Of a stretch of 64,000 nucleotides of DNA, positions 63,420-64,000 are shown piece by piece. The DNA is taken from NCBI GenBank assembly GCA_028671895.1, contig CM053794.1, forward strand, positions 36,782,501-36,846,500, read 5' to 3'. The DNA comes from Oenanthe sinensis (lineage: Eukaryota > Streptophyta > Magnoliopsida > Apiales > Apiaceae). Positions within the stretch are counted from its first letter, which is position 1. Every line of letters begins with the position of its first letter. The position numbers and the translations under genes were made by a program. Under the pieces are notes generated by a model. That model worked only from the letters and a program-made list of their open reading frames with translations, was not told the origin of the DNA and ran no database searches.

Positions 63420-64000
63420 TTACGAGGCTGCAAATTTCTCAAACAGGCAGAGTCTATTATCAGCAAGCCTGGACTCATAGGCTGATTTTTTGTACTCAAA
63501 CCAAGTGAACTCCTTGTACAAGCTGCTGTCTTCTCCTTCCATAAGCAACGAACGCAATGGAGCTATCTTCTCATTCAGTGGTGGTCCTCCAAAATAAATC
63601 ATTGACAACCTTGATTTATCACTATTTGCCAAAACCCTATGCTTCACACTCTTAATCCTCCCATTAGTCATTACCTGCATTTTAAATATTTTATACAATT
63701 CACCGTTAAATAAATATATTTTGTAAAGTCCATTTCAAGAAAAGGAAATGTCGACAACTATATAAAGTAAAGAACCCTATGAATCACCATGCAGATAGTG
63801 TTGTTATTACATAAATTTTATCCCGAGCACAATATTGGCTACTTGTAGTAGAAACATACTGTTGAATACTACTACTTGAAAATGACATATGTACAATGAT
63901 TTCTATACCTGCAAGGAGTCACCAACATTGATGAAGAATGAGTCCTGGTCAGGTGGAACGGAAAACCAGGAGCCATACTCTCTCAAAGAGATTTGCAGGC
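63420..64000 (-). CDS. GA2ox: Gibberellin 2-beta-dioxygenase (3' exons, cut by right edge)
   Basis: These are the last exons of a 2-oxoglutarate/Fe(II) dioxygenase that hydroxylates gibberellins at C-2 and so inactivates them. On the minus strand, exon 63909-64000 continues from outside the window and encodes LQISLREYGSWFSVPPDQDS followed by FFINVGDSLQ. After a 234-bp intron, the last exon 63420-63674 encodes 84 residues and TAA. It starts VMTNGRIKSVKHRVLA, which holds the distal iron-binding His (in VKHRV). The 2-oxoglutarate-binding Arg-x-Ser (SRLSMIYF) follows, then FGGPPLNEKIAPL and KEFTWFEYKKSAY. These are close to C19-GA 2-oxidases such as Arabidopsis GA2ox1, from memory. The HxD motif lies outside the window. 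The gene is convergent with the ICR gene, and gene order also supports the GA2ox1-type call. Confidence 0.93.

Overview
The window is nuclear DNA of a flowering plant, most likely a eudicot. Its genes carry many short exons with GT-AG introns, intergenic DNA is very AT-rich, and the gene products match land-plant families. Intergenic space is packed with plant transposons: Stowaway MITEs, hAT and Mutator-like elements, a Helitron, an L1-type LINE, a tRNA-type SINE and solo LTRs. The NCED and DA2-like proteins look dicot; I suspect an asterid but cannot prove it. I saw no bacterial, organellar or viral genes.

Layout. 1-1.7 kb (-): 5' part of a sugar-phosphate/phosphate translocator gene that runs off the left edge. 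2.6-7.15 kb (+): a 15- or 16-exon TURAN/ALG1-type glycosyltransferase, head-to-head with the translocator. 7.2-14 kb: intergenic, with a Stowaway-like MITE and a hAT element containing a small Helitron. 14.0-15.8 kb (-): an intact, intronless 9-cis-epoxycarotenoid dioxygenase (NCED, abscisic acid synthesis). 16-34.6 kb: repeats and AT-rich DNA, including solo LTRs, a Mutator-like element and an (AT)71 tract. 34.9-35.3 kb (+): a small VQ-motif protein. 38.8-44.2 kb (-): a broken LINE with 16-bp target-site duplications. 47.9-48.8 kb: a Mutator-type foldback element with a perfect 9-bp duplication, just upstream of the next gene. 49.3-53.7 kb (+): a DA2/GW2-type RING E3 ligase gene. 54-58.1 kb: a MITE cluster with nested insertions. 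59.1-61.05 kb (+): an ICR/RIP scaffold for ROP GTPases. 63.4-64.0 kb (-): the 3' exons of a gibberellin 2-oxidase, running off the right edge.

The strongest biological observation is gene order. NCED - VQ - DA2-like - ICR - GA2ox is, from memory, the order of Arabidopsis AT1G78390 (NCED9), AT1G78410 (VQ10), AT1G78420 (DA2), AT1G78430 (ICR/RIP) and AT1G78440 (GA2ox1). The translocator resembles AT3G14410, which lies near NCED3 (AT3G14440). The window is thus an old conserved gene block stretched by transposons. It links an abscisic acid synthesis gene, a gibberellin-inactivating gene and an organ/seed-size ubiquitin ligase. I did not find a convincing new molecular system. The most useful novelties are two probable GC-AG introns, an in-frame duplicated splice acceptor in the ICR gene, UIM-like helices in the DA2-like protein, and several cleanly delimited nested transposons.
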